From an uncultured Pseudomonadota bacterium (GTDB lineage: Bacteria > Myxococcota_A > UBA796 > SXON01), in assembly GCA_903844155.1 (NCBI GenBank), contig CAIMSU010000321.1, positions 1 through 38,685 on the forward strand: 38,685 bases of DNA, read 5' to 3'. Under the pieces are notes generated by a model. The model had not been told where the DNA came from. It ran no database searches and worked only from the letters and a program-made list of their open reading frames with translations. The translations under genes were made by a program, and so were the position numbers. Shown here in pieces: positions 28,889 through 37,062 of this stretch (its first letter is position 1; every line of letters starts with the position of its first letter).

Positions 28889-29868
28889 TCCTGCTGCTGC
28901 AAGGCTGCCTGCTCGACAAAGCTGGCTACCTCGCGGCCCGTGCGCTGCTCACGGACGACGATCACGACGGCTACTCCGAGTCCGAGGGCGACTGCGACGA
29001 CGCCAACCCGTCCCGCTACCCTGGCGCGACGGAGTCCTGCGACGGCGTCGACAACGACTGCGACGGCCTGGTCGATGAGGATGGCGGCGGCCCCATCACG
29101 TACCCTGACGCGGACGGGGATGGCTACGGCGACGCCGCGAACCCCTCTGACGCGTGTGTCCCACCGGCCACCAACAACGCGCTCGGCGGCGACTGCGACG
29201 ACACCCGCGCCTCCATCCACCCCGACGCCGTAGAGACCTGCGACGGCGTCGATCAGGACTGCAACGGCGTGATCGACGACAACGCGACCGACGCCCCATC
29301 CTGGTACGTGGACGCCGACGGGGATGGGTATGCCGCCGGGCCCGACAATTCGGTGAAGTCCTGCACCCAGCCCGACGGGTACACCGCCAGTCAGGACACG
29401 CTTGACTGCGACGACAGCAACCCGAGCGTGTACCCAGGCGCGCCCGAGGTGTGCGGGGACGGTGTGATCAACGACTGCAATGCGACGGATGAATGTCGGT
29501 ATGAGGGGCTGAGCGAGCCGGGCGACCTGACCATCTACGCGGACTCTCCGTTCGGTGCTCTGTGGGTGGGGACCGGTCAGGAGTTCCGACACGCCGATGC
29601 TGACTTGATTCTCGGCATTGGAAGTGATGATGCGGCCGGAATCGCAATCTATGATGGCCCCATAGCGACCTCCACCCCGCTCTCCGCGGCCACGGCTGAA
29701 TGGGAGTTCGCGACGTCGGGAGTCCCCCTTCTGGTCCTCCGCCACTCCGACACCGGCTCGTTCGACGGCCTGCTTGCGCGCTCGGACAGCACCAACGCGG
29801 TCGTTCAACTCGACTTGGCGGGGGGGCGCCGTCGCCGACCAACCAGCTTGGCTGCTTCCATCCGGTGA
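28885..29868 (+). CDS. MopE-repeat/FG-GAP lipoprotein, 5' part of a frameshifted gene
   Basis: The first part of a gene that continues to 30727 in another frame. Starting at GTG 28885 (GTGA overlap with the previous stop) it reads MILLLQGC, a short signal with lipobox LQGC; a GTG at 28843 would give a longer, more normal signal. Three MopE-type units (about 20-190, with GDCDDANP and CDGVDNDCDG) are followed by the first propeller strands. The frame is broken in a G7 run at 29820-29826: with six Gs the protein would read LDLAGGAVAD and go on without interruption; as written it becomes LAGGRRRRPTS and stops at 29868. Read with the next entry. Sequencing error, phase-variable tract and true mutation are all possible. 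Confidence 0.75.
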
Positions 29869-30727
29869 CGATGCAATCGACGCTGTCTACGCGGCGACAG
29901 CGGGGCATGACGCCTGGCTGTCTGCCAGCGTGGATGCTGGGCAGCGCGTGTTCGCGGTACCCGCTGAAACCGGCTACGGGGCGACGACCGCCGATTTGGG
30001 CGCATACGTTGACCTTCCAGGCGACATCTCCGAAGCGGGACTCGCCCTGTGTCCGACCACCATAGGTGATGACGAGTTGGTCGTCAACTTGCCCACCGAA
30101 GGTCTCCTCTTTTTCGACGGGGCGAGCGTGAACGGGGCGCTATCCGAAGTGGACGGCGACAGCGAGCTGAAGACGACCTCACAAGTCCTGGTGAACTGTG
30201 TGTCCGACCTCACGGGAGACGGCGTGGCAGATTTGGTGGTCAGCGTTCTCGTTCCGGCCGGCACCGAGTCAGACTATTCGACGTACGTCATTTCGGATTG
30301 GCCACCGGCGAACGGAGCGACCCTCGCGGCGTCGGCCTCGGTGGTGGTTGAGTCGGGAACAGCAGCCGATATCGGCTTCGGCGTCAGCTCGGACTCCGGG
30401 GATCTCGATGATGACGGTCACCGGGACTTGGTAGTCGGTGCGTTTGTCGCGTCCTCCGCGGACTTTGGTGGGTCAACTCGCGCAACCGACTCGGGGTGCG
30501 CTGCCGTCTTTTACGGGGCCTTCGCGCCAGGGACCCGGGTGGCGAACGACGCACAGTCCGCAGTGTTCTGCTCGCAAACCACGGCCGCGTTGCTTGGCGT
30601 CAGTGTCGCCGCCTCCTCCGACCTCACCGGCGACGGCGTCGACGACCTCGTCCTCCCCACCCTCGAGCTCGCCCCCGACGGCGTCGACATCGGCGTCACC
30701 CACATCATCCCCGGCCTCACGAACTGA
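29774..30727 (+). CDS. FG-GAP propeller part, 3' part of the frameshifted lipoprotein gene
   Basis: The open frame begins at 29774, but the biologically meaningful part starts right after the G7 run (about 29827, AVADQPAWLLPSGDDAID). It has no signal peptide, RBS or MopE unit of its own, as expected for a gene tail. FG-GAP motifs are clear: DLTGDGVADLVVSVL, GDLDDDGHRDLVVGAF and SDLTGDGVDDLVLPTL, which form blades of a beta-propeller, ending ...THIIPGLTN. Correcting one base would give a single lipoprotein of about 613 residues with the same plan as the lipoprotein at 876-2678. Confidence 0.75.
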   Translation: MRARTAPTRSFNSTWRGGAVADQPAWLLPSGDDAIDAVYAATAGHDAWLSASVDAGQRVFAVPAETGYGATTADLGAYVDLPGDISEAGLALCPTTIGDDELVVNLPTEGLLFFDGASVNGALSEVDGDSELKTTSQVLVNCVSDLTGDGVADLVVSVLVPAGTESDYSTYVISDWPPANGATLAASASVVVESGTAADIGFGVSSDSGDLDDDGHRDLVVGAFVASSADFGGSTRATDSGCAAVFYGAFAPGTRVANDAQSAVFCSQTTAALLGVSVAASSDLTGDGVDDLVLPTLELAPDGVDIGVTHIIPGLTN

Positions 30728-30778
30728 CTTCCCGCGCCTGATCGCGCGCCTACATTCCCGCTCCTCCAGAGCCCGCGC

Positions 30779-31792
30779 ATGTCCCCGATCCTCTCAGTCA
30801 AACCCCTCGGCTTCCAGTGGGAAACGCTGGACCCGTTCCTGTTCTGCGTCCACCATGATGACGCCTATCCCGCGGGGAACGCCCAGCTTGGCCCCGCCGC
30901 CTCGCTCGCGGGACGCAACCTCGGCCAGGACTTTGAAGGCAAGGACGGCTGGCGGATGTACCACGGGGACGCCGTGCCGGGCTTCCCGCAGCACCCCCAC
31001 CGCGGCTTCGAGACCGTCACCATCGTTCGCGAGGGGCGCATCGACCACTCCGATTCGCTTGGGGCGACTGCGCGCTTTGGAGGCGGGGATGTGCAATGGC
31101 TGACCGCCGGGAAGGGCATCGTGCACTGCGAGATGTTCCCGCTCCTGAACGCCGGCGGTCCAAACCCGGCCGAGCTGTTCCAGATCTGGCTCAACCTGCC
31201 TTCGCGCAACAAGATGGCGGACCCCCACTTCACGATGTTCTGGCACGAGCAGATCCCCACCGTCACCACCCTCGATGACGCAGGCGGCAGCACGCAGATC
31301 ACCGTCATCGCCGGTGCGATCCCCGGTGCCACGCCCCTCTCGCCACCGCCGGCGTCCTGGGCCGCGCAGCCCGGCAGCGACGTCGTCATCTGGTCAGCGC
31401 GCATGGCCGCCAACGCGCGCCACACGCTCCCACCCGCGCCCGGCACCAACCGGATGTTGTATTTCTTCGCCGGGAAATCGGTGACAATCGATGGTCGGAC
31501 CTACCCGGCCCGGGTCGGAATTCGCCTCGCTCCGGACCAGCCCGTCACCTTCGAAAACGGCGACGAACCCGCCGAATGGCTCCTGCTTCAGGGCCGTCCC
31601 ATCGGCGAGCCCGTCGTCGCCCACGGCCCCTTCGTGATGAACACGGCCGACGAGATCCGCGCGACCTTCGCCGACTATCAACGCACCCGGTTTGGCGGCT
31701 GGCCGTGGCCGTCCAACGAGCCCGTCCATCCCCGCGACAAGGGCCGGTTCGCCCGCCATCCCGACGGCAAGGTCGAGTCGCCGACCGGCTAG
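30779..31792 (+). CDS. Pirin-family cupin protein
   Basis: A 337-residue bicupin of the pirin family, cytoplasmic. The iron site of the N-terminal cupin is complete: H72/H74 in FPQHPHRGFETV (the H-x-H pair) and H116, E118 in GKGIVHCEMF, matching the H56, H58, H101, E103 ligands of human pirin. The second cupin (about 175-290) lacks metal ligands, as usual. Bacterial pirins include quercetinase-like dioxygenases and metabolic regulators; the role here is not set. Its TAG stop shares bases with the stop of the facing gene (CTAG at 31789-31792). Confidence 0.93.
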   Translation: MSPILSVKPLGFQWETLDPFLFCVHHDDAYPAGNAQLGPAASLAGRNLGQDFEGKDGWRMYHGDAVPGFPQHPHRGFETVTIVREGRIDHSDSLGATARFGGGDVQWLTAGKGIVHCEMFPLLNAGGPNPAELFQIWLNLPSRNKMADPHFTMFWHEQIPTVTTLDDAGGSTQITVIAGAIPGATPLSPPPASWAAQPGSDVVIWSARMAANARHTLPPAPGTNRMLYFFAGKSVTIDGRTYPARVGIRLAPDQPVTFENGDEPAEWLLLQGRPIGEPVVAHGPFVMNTADEIRATFADYQRTRFGGWPWPSNEPVHPRDKGRFARHPDGKVESPTG

Positions 31793-33087
31793 AAGTAGCC
31801 CAGCGCCCTCGCCTCCGCGGTCAGCCCCTCGCGGAATCGTGGGTCCGCGATGCCGATCAGAGCTCGCGCTCGCTCGCGAATGGTCTTGCCATGCAATTCG
31901 GCCCGTCCCCACTCGGTCGCCACGTGGTGGACGTCGCCGCGGCTGGTCACGACCCCCGCGCCCGTCGCCAGCGTGCCGACGATCCGACTCACCGTCCCGC
32001 CACACGCGGTGGACGGCAGCACGATCACCGGCCTGCCCCCTTCGCTTCGCGCCGCGCCACGCAGAAAGTCCACCTGCCCGCCGATCCCGGAGTAGAGGCG
32101 TGTGCCGACGCTGTCCGCGTTCACCTGTCCGGTCAGGTCCACCGAGAGCGCCGCGTTGATCGCGACGAAGTTCCTCATGCGCGCGATACGGTAGGGGTCG
32201 TTGGTGACGTCGCTGGGCTGCATCTCGATGGCGAGGTTGCCGTCGACCTCCCGGTACAGGCGCTCGCTGCCGAGGATGAAGGAGGTGACGGCCTTTCCGG
32301 GCCAGAGCTCCTTGCGCGCGCCCGTCGCCACGCCCGCCTCGATGAGATCGAGCATGCCGTCGGACAAGAGCTCGGTGTGAAAGCCGAGATCCCGCCGGTC
32401 GGTCAGGAGCCGGAGCAGGGCATCGGGGATGCTGCCGATGCCGGTCTGCACCGTACACCCGTCGTCAACCAGCTCGGCGACGTTCGCGGCGATGCGCTCC
32501 CGGATGGGATCGGGGCCTTCGACCTGCAGAGTTGGCAGCGGGTGGTCGACGGCGACGATGCGATGGAAGCGCGAGATGTGCACCGCGCCCGCGCCGAAGG
32601 TGCGCGGCATCTGCCGGTTGATCTCGGCGATCACCATCGGGGCGTGACGGACGGCGCCGTCGAGGACGTCGACGCTGACGCCGAGCGAGCACCAGCCGTG
32701 CGCGTCTGGCGGGGAGACCTGCACGAGCACGGCGTCGAGCGGGAGCGCGCCAGACTGGCTGACCAGCGCCGGGACCTCGGAGAGAAAGACAGGGGTGTAA
32801 TCGGCGTCTCCCGCGGCGACGGCGGCTCGGACCGAGGGGCCGATGAAGAGGGCGTTGACGCGCAGGTGGCCACGAGCGCGCGCTTGCACGAGCGGCCCGG
32901 AGCCGAACGACAGGATCTGGACGATCTCCAGTCCGTCGAACGTCTCAGCAGCTTCGGCGAGCGCAGCCACAAGCGACCGTGGCTCCCCCGCATTGCCGCC
33001 GACCAGCACGCGACCACGGCGTGGCAACGCTGCGATGGCACCGGCGGCATCGGTGCGACGGGCGTCCAGATCCGTGGGGACGAGCAT
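31789..33087 (-). CDS. Acetyl-CoA hydrolase/transferase-family CoA-transferase
   Basis: A 432-residue class I-like CoA-transferase. Features of the family: GSGPLVQARARGHLRVNALFIGPSVRAAV early, VSPPDAHGWCSLGVSVDV, then the catalytic Glu region FHTELLSDGMLDLIEAGV (about residue 245), and GIGGQVDFLRGAARSEGGRPVIVLPS (the GxGGxxDF signature), ending with WGRAELHGKTIRERARALIGIADPRFRE. This is the pattern of 4-hydroxybutyrate CoA-transferase / acetyl-CoA hydrolase (Cat1/Ach1-like) enzymes. They move CoA between acetate-like acids; the substrate is uncertain. It lies divergently from the RNA helicase and converges with pirin. Confidence 0.93.
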   Translation of the reverse strand: MLVPTDLDARRTDAAGAIAALPRRGRVLVGGNAGEPRSLVAALAEAAETFDGLEIVQILSFGSGPLVQARARGHLRVNALFIGPSVRAAVAAGDADYTPVFLSEVPALVSQSGALPLDAVLVQVSPPDAHGWCSLGVSVDVLDGAVRHAPMVIAEINRQMPRTFGAGAVHISRFHRIVAVDHPLPTLQVEGPDPIRERIAANVAELVDDGCTVQTGIGSIPDALLRLLTDRRDLGFHTELLSDGMLDLIEAGVATGARKELWPGKAVTSFILGSERLYREVDGNLAIEMQPSDVTNDPYRIARMRNFVAINAALSVDLTGQVNADSVGTRLYSGIGGQVDFLRGAARSEGGRPVIVLPSTACGGTVSRIVGTLATGAGVVTSRGDVHHVATEWGRAELHGKTIRERARALIGIADPRFREGLTAEARALGYF

Positions 33088-33173
33088 GGCGTCGTGCTAA
33101 CCGGCCGGCTGTGTTAGCCGCCGCTCGCCGGCTTGCCCGCGCTCACCGCCTCTCATGGCATCGGACGTTCTTC

Positions 33174-34820
33174 TTGGATTTTCACGAATTTGGCCTCGAT
33201 CCCTCTCTCCTGAAGGGCGTCGCGGACCTCGGCTTCACGAAGCCCACGCCCATCCAGGAGCAGTCCATCCCCGCCGGCCTTCAGGGCCGTGACCTTCTCG
33301 CGGCGGCGATGACCGGCAGCGGCAAGACCGCGGCGTTCCTCCTTCCGATCCTCCACCGGTTGATGGGAAAGCCGCGCGGCACCACCCGCGCGCTCGTCCT
33401 CACTCCCACTCGCGAATTGGCGGCCCAGATCCACGAGGAGCTCGGCGAGCTTGCCCGACACACGCGCCTCACCTCGGCGACGGTCTTCGGCGGCGTCGGC
33501 CCGGCACCGCAGGAGCGCGCCTTCCGTGACGGTGTCGACGTCATCATCGCCACGCCCGGCAGGCTCCTCGACCACCAGCAGAACGCCTACGCCGCCCTGC
33601 GTGGCCTCGAAGTCCTGGTGTTCGACGAGGCGGATCGCATGCTGGACATGGGCTTTCTGCCGGACGTGCGCCGTGTGCTGTCCCGCCTCCCGAAGGAGCG
33701 ACAGACCCTGTTCTTCTCGGCGACGATGCCGCCCGAAGTGCAGAAACTGTCGAAGGAGATGCTCGTCAATCCGGTGGCGTTCAACATCGAGCGCAAGTCG
33801 GCGCCCGCGACCGGCGTGACGCAGGTGCTCTACCCGGTGCCCGAAGCCGCGAAGCCGGCGCTGCTGATCGAGCTGCTGCGTCGCAACACCATCGGCAGCG
33901 TCATCGTGTTCACGCGAACAAAACATCGGACGAACCGGCTCTCCGAGCTGCTCGAGCGCGCGGGAATCCAGAACGCCCGCATGCACGGGAACCGGAGTCA
34001 GGGTCAGCGGACGGACGCGCTCGCGGACTTCAAGAGCGGCCGGCTGCGCGTGCTTGTGGCGACGGACATCGTGGCACGGGGCATCGACGTGGAGCAGTTG
34101 GAGCATGTCGTGAACTTTGACGTGCCGAATGTGCCGGACGACTACATCCATCGCGTTGGGCGTACGGCGCGGGCGGACGCGACGGGCGAGGCGTTCACGT
34201 TCGTGAGTCGCGAGGAAGAAGGCGACGTCCACGCGATCGAGCGCGCGATCGGCAAGCAGATCCCGCGCGTCATGGTCGACGGTTTTGACTACAACCAGCG
34301 GCCGAGCGAGCCGCTGGAGATCCCGATCGGCGTGCGGATCGCGGAGATCCGGGCGCGGAAGGCCGAGGATCGCGAGCGGGCGCGGGACAAGGCGTCGCGG
34401 CGAGGCGGCGGAGCGCCGGCCCCGGCTCGGGGTGGAGGGCCGGCAGCCTCAGCGGGTGGTGGCGGTCGCTCAGGCGGAGGGGGCTACGGCGGAAATGGCG
34501 GCGGACAAGGCGGACGTCCGGCTGGTGGGCAGGGCGGCGGTGGTGGACGAGGCGGGTACGGCGGGGGCCCCGGTGGCGGGGGCCCCGGTGGCGGGGGTGG
34601 TTACGGCGGAGGCGGACACGGGGGAGGAGGCTACGGACTCGGAACGGGAAACCGCCCGAATCCGGGCCCGGTCGAGCCTCTCATCGTCAATCGTCCGCCG
34701 CGCCGGGAAGACGGACCGGACGGACCCCGTCCACGCAGCCCGGATGCTGTCGAAGTCGTCCCTGGCGTTTGGCGTCGCGGCGGTGGCTCCGGTGGCGGAA
34801 CGGGCGGACGCGGGCGGTAG
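33174..34820 (+). CDS. DEAD-box ATP-dependent RNA helicase with glycine-rich tail
   Basis: A 548-residue RNA helicase of the RhlE/DeaD type. Motifs in order: Q motif FTKPTPIQEQSIP (21-33), Walker A AMTGSGKT (45-52), PTREL (78-82), TPGR (127-130), DEAD as VFDEADRML (about 149-157), FFSATMP, VIVFTRTK, VLVATDIVARGID and HRVGRTAR. No in-frame ATG exists; TTG 33174 gives MDFHEFGLDPSLLKGV, the normal RhlE N-terminus, while GTG 33111 would add 21 residues. After about residue 410 the tail is basic and then very Gly-rich (RGG/GYGG-like, 34430-34660), as in RNA-binding or phase-separating helicase tails. Likely acts in rRNA assembly or mRNA turnover. Confidence 0.93.
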   Translation: MDFHEFGLDPSLLKGVADLGFTKPTPIQEQSIPAGLQGRDLLAAAMTGSGKTAAFLLPILHRLMGKPRGTTRALVLTPTRELAAQIHEELGELARHTRLTSATVFGGVGPAPQERAFRDGVDVIIATPGRLLDHQQNAYAALRGLEVLVFDEADRMLDMGFLPDVRRVLSRLPKERQTLFFSATMPPEVQKLSKEMLVNPVAFNIERKSAPATGVTQVLYPVPEAAKPALLIELLRRNTIGSVIVFTRTKHRTNRLSELLERAGIQNARMHGNRSQGQRTDALADFKSGRLRVLVATDIVARGIDVEQLEHVVNFDVPNVPDDYIHRVGRTARADATGEAFTFVSREEEGDVHAIERAIGKQIPRVMVDGFDYNQRPSEPLEIPIGVRIAEIRARKAEDRERARDKASRRGGGAPAPARGGGPAASAGGGGRSGGGGYGGNGGGQGGRPAGGQGGGGGRGGYGGGPGGGGPGGGGGYGGGGHGGGGYGLGTGNRPNPGPVEPLIVNRPPRREDGPDGPRPRSPDAVEVVPGVWRRGGGSGGGTGGRGR

Positions 34821-34837
34821 CGGGCTCGACACGTCAA

Positions 34838-34868
34838 GGCTCAGAATTCCGGGAGGCGTTTCTGAGCC
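34838..34868. repeat. 9-bp inverted repeat after the helicase gene
   Basis: GGCTCAGAA (34838-34846) and TTCTGAGCC (34860-34868) are perfect arms with a 13-base loop, 18 bases after the helicase stop. There is no T-run, so it may be an RNA stabilising hairpin at the 3' end rather than a terminator. Confidence 0.6.
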
Positions 34869-34954
34869 CGACTGCGGTGAACGGTCGCTTCAGGCCCGCG
34901 TGGGCGCTTGCGGCGGTCGGCGCCTCGAGTTAGCAGGCCCTCCCCGGCTCTCCC

Positions 34955-34981
34955 AAGCGCCCCTCGTGGCGCTTTTTCTTT
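34955..34981 (+). terminator. Rho-independent terminator before rimP
   Basis: AAGCGCC (34955-34961) pairs with GGCGCTT (34968-34974) around a 6-base loop, and the next bases are TTTCTTTG. Stem plus T-rich tail is a typical intrinsic terminator. It ends 14 bases before the rimP ATG (34995), so it either closes the helicase transcript or acts as an attenuator in the rimP-nusA leader. Confidence 0.8.
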
Positions 34982-34994
34982 GTCTGCGGTTCCC

Positions 34995-35645
34995 ATGTCC
35001 CCCGTTCACCCGACCGATCTCCGCTCCCTCGTCGCCGCGCTGCGTGCGCTGGCGGAGCCGATCGCAGCGCGCGTGGACGTGGACGTTGTGGCGATCGAAG
35101 TCGTTGGCGCTTCTGGGGCCAGCGGGCGCGTCCTGCGCGTCTCGCTCGACAAGGCCGGTGGCGCGACGATCACCGATTGCACGCGTTTCTCCCGGATCTT
35201 CTCGCCAGCGCTGGACGTCGCCGACCTCGTCGCGACCACGTACACGTTGGAGGTCTCGACCCCCGGCATCGAGCGCCCAGTCCAGCGCCTCGTGGATTTT
35301 GAGCGATTCGTCGGCTGCACCTGCCGGATCAAGACCTGGGACATGGACAGCCGCCGCCGGCTCAAGTCCGTCCTCACCGGCGTGGAGGGCGACGAGGTCC
35401 TCGTCACCGTCGACGGCGTGCCGCGCCGCTACCATATCGACGACATCGAGCGCGCCAACCTCGTGTTGAGCCTCGACGAATACGCCCGCCTCGGCGAGGG
35501 GTTGCACCCGCTCGCGCCCGCTTCGCCACCCGTCGCCGCCCCAAAGGCCGCGCGCGCCCCCAGACTTTCCAAGGACGACGGCGGGCACTCGCCCCCTGTC
35601 GCCAAAAAGCCCCGCCCTTCCCGCACCCTCAAGGAGTCCCCATGA
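34995..35645 (+). CDS. rimP: Ribosome maturation factor RimP
   Basis: A 216-residue protein needed for maturation of the 30S subunit, at the end of assembly. Two-domain RimP pattern: an N-terminal alpha/beta domain (about 10-85) with [24 protein letters not shown], then the core motif [16 protein letters not shown] (the SPGIDRPL equivalent), then an SH3-like domain [18 protein letters not shown]. It carries an extra C-terminal Ala/Pro/Lys-rich tail of about 50 residues. The upstream open frame (from 34908) runs through the terminator and should not be used. Its stop overlaps the nusA start (ATGA at 35642-35645), the usual rimP-nusA pairing. Confidence 0.95.
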   Translation: MSPVHPTDLRSLVAALRALAEPIAARVDVDVVAIEVVGASGASGRVLRVSLDKAGGATITDCTRFSRIFSPALDVADLVATTYTLEVSTPGIERPVQRLVDFERFVGCTCRIKTWDMDSRRRLKSVLTGVEGDEVLVTVDGVPRRYHIDDIERANLVLSLDEYARLGEGLHPLAPASPPVAAPKAARAPRLSKDDGGHSPPVAKKPRPSRTLKESP

Positions 35646-36961
35646 TCACCAGTGAGCTCGCCCGCGACCTTCAGGAGGTTGCTCGTGAAAAAAACATCCC
35701 CCGTGACTCGCTCCTCGAAGTGCTGGAACAGGCGATGGTGGCCGCGGCCCGCAAGAAGTTCAACATCAACGAGATCGAGCGCGATTTTGAGGCGCAGTGG
35801 AACGAGGAGCTCGGCGAGGTCGAGCTGTTCGAGTTCCGCACCGTGACCGAGGAGCTGGAGGCCGACCCCACGCGCATCCCCATCGTCGACGCGCGCCAGC
35901 ACGACCCCGAGTGCGAGGTCGGCGATTCGCTCGGTCTGAAGGTGCCAATCGAGGGCCTCGGCCGCATCGCCGCGCAGACTGCCAAGCAGGTCATCATCCA
36001 GAAGATCCGGGAGGCCGAGAGGGAGCAGACGTTCTCGGAGTTCAAGGACCGCAAGGGCGAGATCATCACCGGCGTCGTCCGGCGCTTCGAGAAAGGCAAT
36101 ATCGTCGTGGATCTCTCGCGTGCCGAGGCGCTCCTCCCCAAGCGTGAGCAGGTCCCCAGCGAGACCTACCGGCAGGGCGACCGGATCCAGGCGTACGTCG
36201 TGGACATCACCCGCGCGACCAAGACGCCCCAGGTCATCCTCTCCCGGACGCACCCGGGCCTTCTGATGAAGTTGTTCGAGCTCGAAGTCCCCGAAGTCGC
36301 CGACGGCATCGTTCGCATCGAGGCATGCGCGCGTGAGCCCGGCTTCCGCGCCAAGATCGCCGTGACCTCCGTGGACCCGGACGTCGATCCCGTCGGCGCC
36401 TGCGTCGGCATGAAGGGCTCCCGCGTTCAGGCCGTTGTCGGCGAACTTCGTGGCGAAGCCATCGACATCATCCCGTATCACCCGGACGCCGCCCGCTTCA
36501 TCGTGCACGCCATCGCCCCCGCCACCGTCTCGCGCGTCTACATCGACGAGCAGGCGCACGCCATGGAGCTCGTCGTCCCCGACGATCAGCTCTCCAAGGC
36601 GATCGGCCGCCGCGGCCAGAACGTCCGGTTGGCCGCGCAGTTGACCGGCTGGCGCATCGACATCTTCTCCGAGACCAAGCACCGTGAGATGAACGAGCAG
36701 GCCCACGCCGAGCTCTCGCGCGTGCCCAGCCTCGCCCAGGAGCAGGTCGATTTCCTCATCCGCCACGGCTTCCGGTCGGTGCGCGAGGTCGCGGACGCCG
36801 AGGCGTACGATCTCGCCAGCATCCTCGGCGTCGAGGAGAGCGAGGCCGAGGCCGTCATCGCCGCTGCCGACGAGACCCTGGACGTGCTCATCGGCGAAGA
36901 GACCGCCCGCCGCAAGGCCGCCGCCGCTGCGCCTCCCGCTGCGATCCCCGACGAGGCGTAG
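35642..36961 (+). CDS. nusA: Transcription termination/antitermination factor NusA
   Basis: A 439-residue RNA-polymerase-associated factor that governs pausing, termination and antitermination. Domains: N-terminal RNAP-binding domain (1-127), S1 domain (about 135-200, [15 protein letters not shown]), two KH domains (about 200-345, with [19 protein letters not shown] and [16 protein letters not shown] GxxG loops) and a short C-terminal helix-hairpin-helix part (about 360-420, [21 protein letters not shown]). Length is normal for a NusA with one C-terminal repeat. It is translationally coupled to rimP. The usual next gene infB is not found; a PEGA protein gene follows instead. Confidence 0.97.
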   Translation: MITSELARDLQEVAREKNIPRDSLLEVLEQAMVAAARKKFNINEIERDFEAQWNEELGEVELFEFRTVTEELEADPTRIPIVDARQHDPECEVGDSLGLKVPIEGLGRIAAQTAKQVIIQKIREAEREQTFSEFKDRKGEIITGVVRRFEKGNIVVDLSRAEALLPKREQVPSETYRQGDRIQAYVVDITRATKTPQVILSRTHPGLLMKLFELEVPEVADGIVRIEACAREPGFRAKIAVTSVDPDVDPVGACVGMKGSRVQAVVGELRGEAIDIIPYHPDAARFIVHAIAPATVSRVYIDEQAHAMELVVPDDQLSKAIGRRGQNVRLAAQLTGWRIDIFSETKHREMNEQAHAELSRVPSLAQEQVDFLIRHGFRSVREVADAEAYDLASILGVEESEAEAVIAAADETLDVLIGEETARRKAAAAAPPAAIPDEA

Positions 36962-37062
36962 CCACACGGGCGCCGCTCGCTTCGAACAACCGGTACTTTC
37001 GTCCGACGCTGGTAATTTCCTGCCGGACTGAGTAGACGCCGCCCCGTCGCAGGCCCCCTTTC

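Noticed and set aside
34821-34994. tRNA gene before rimP, as in some bacteria
   Set aside because: No cloverleaf with T-loop and anticodon stem could be drawn; only the two hairpins described are seen.
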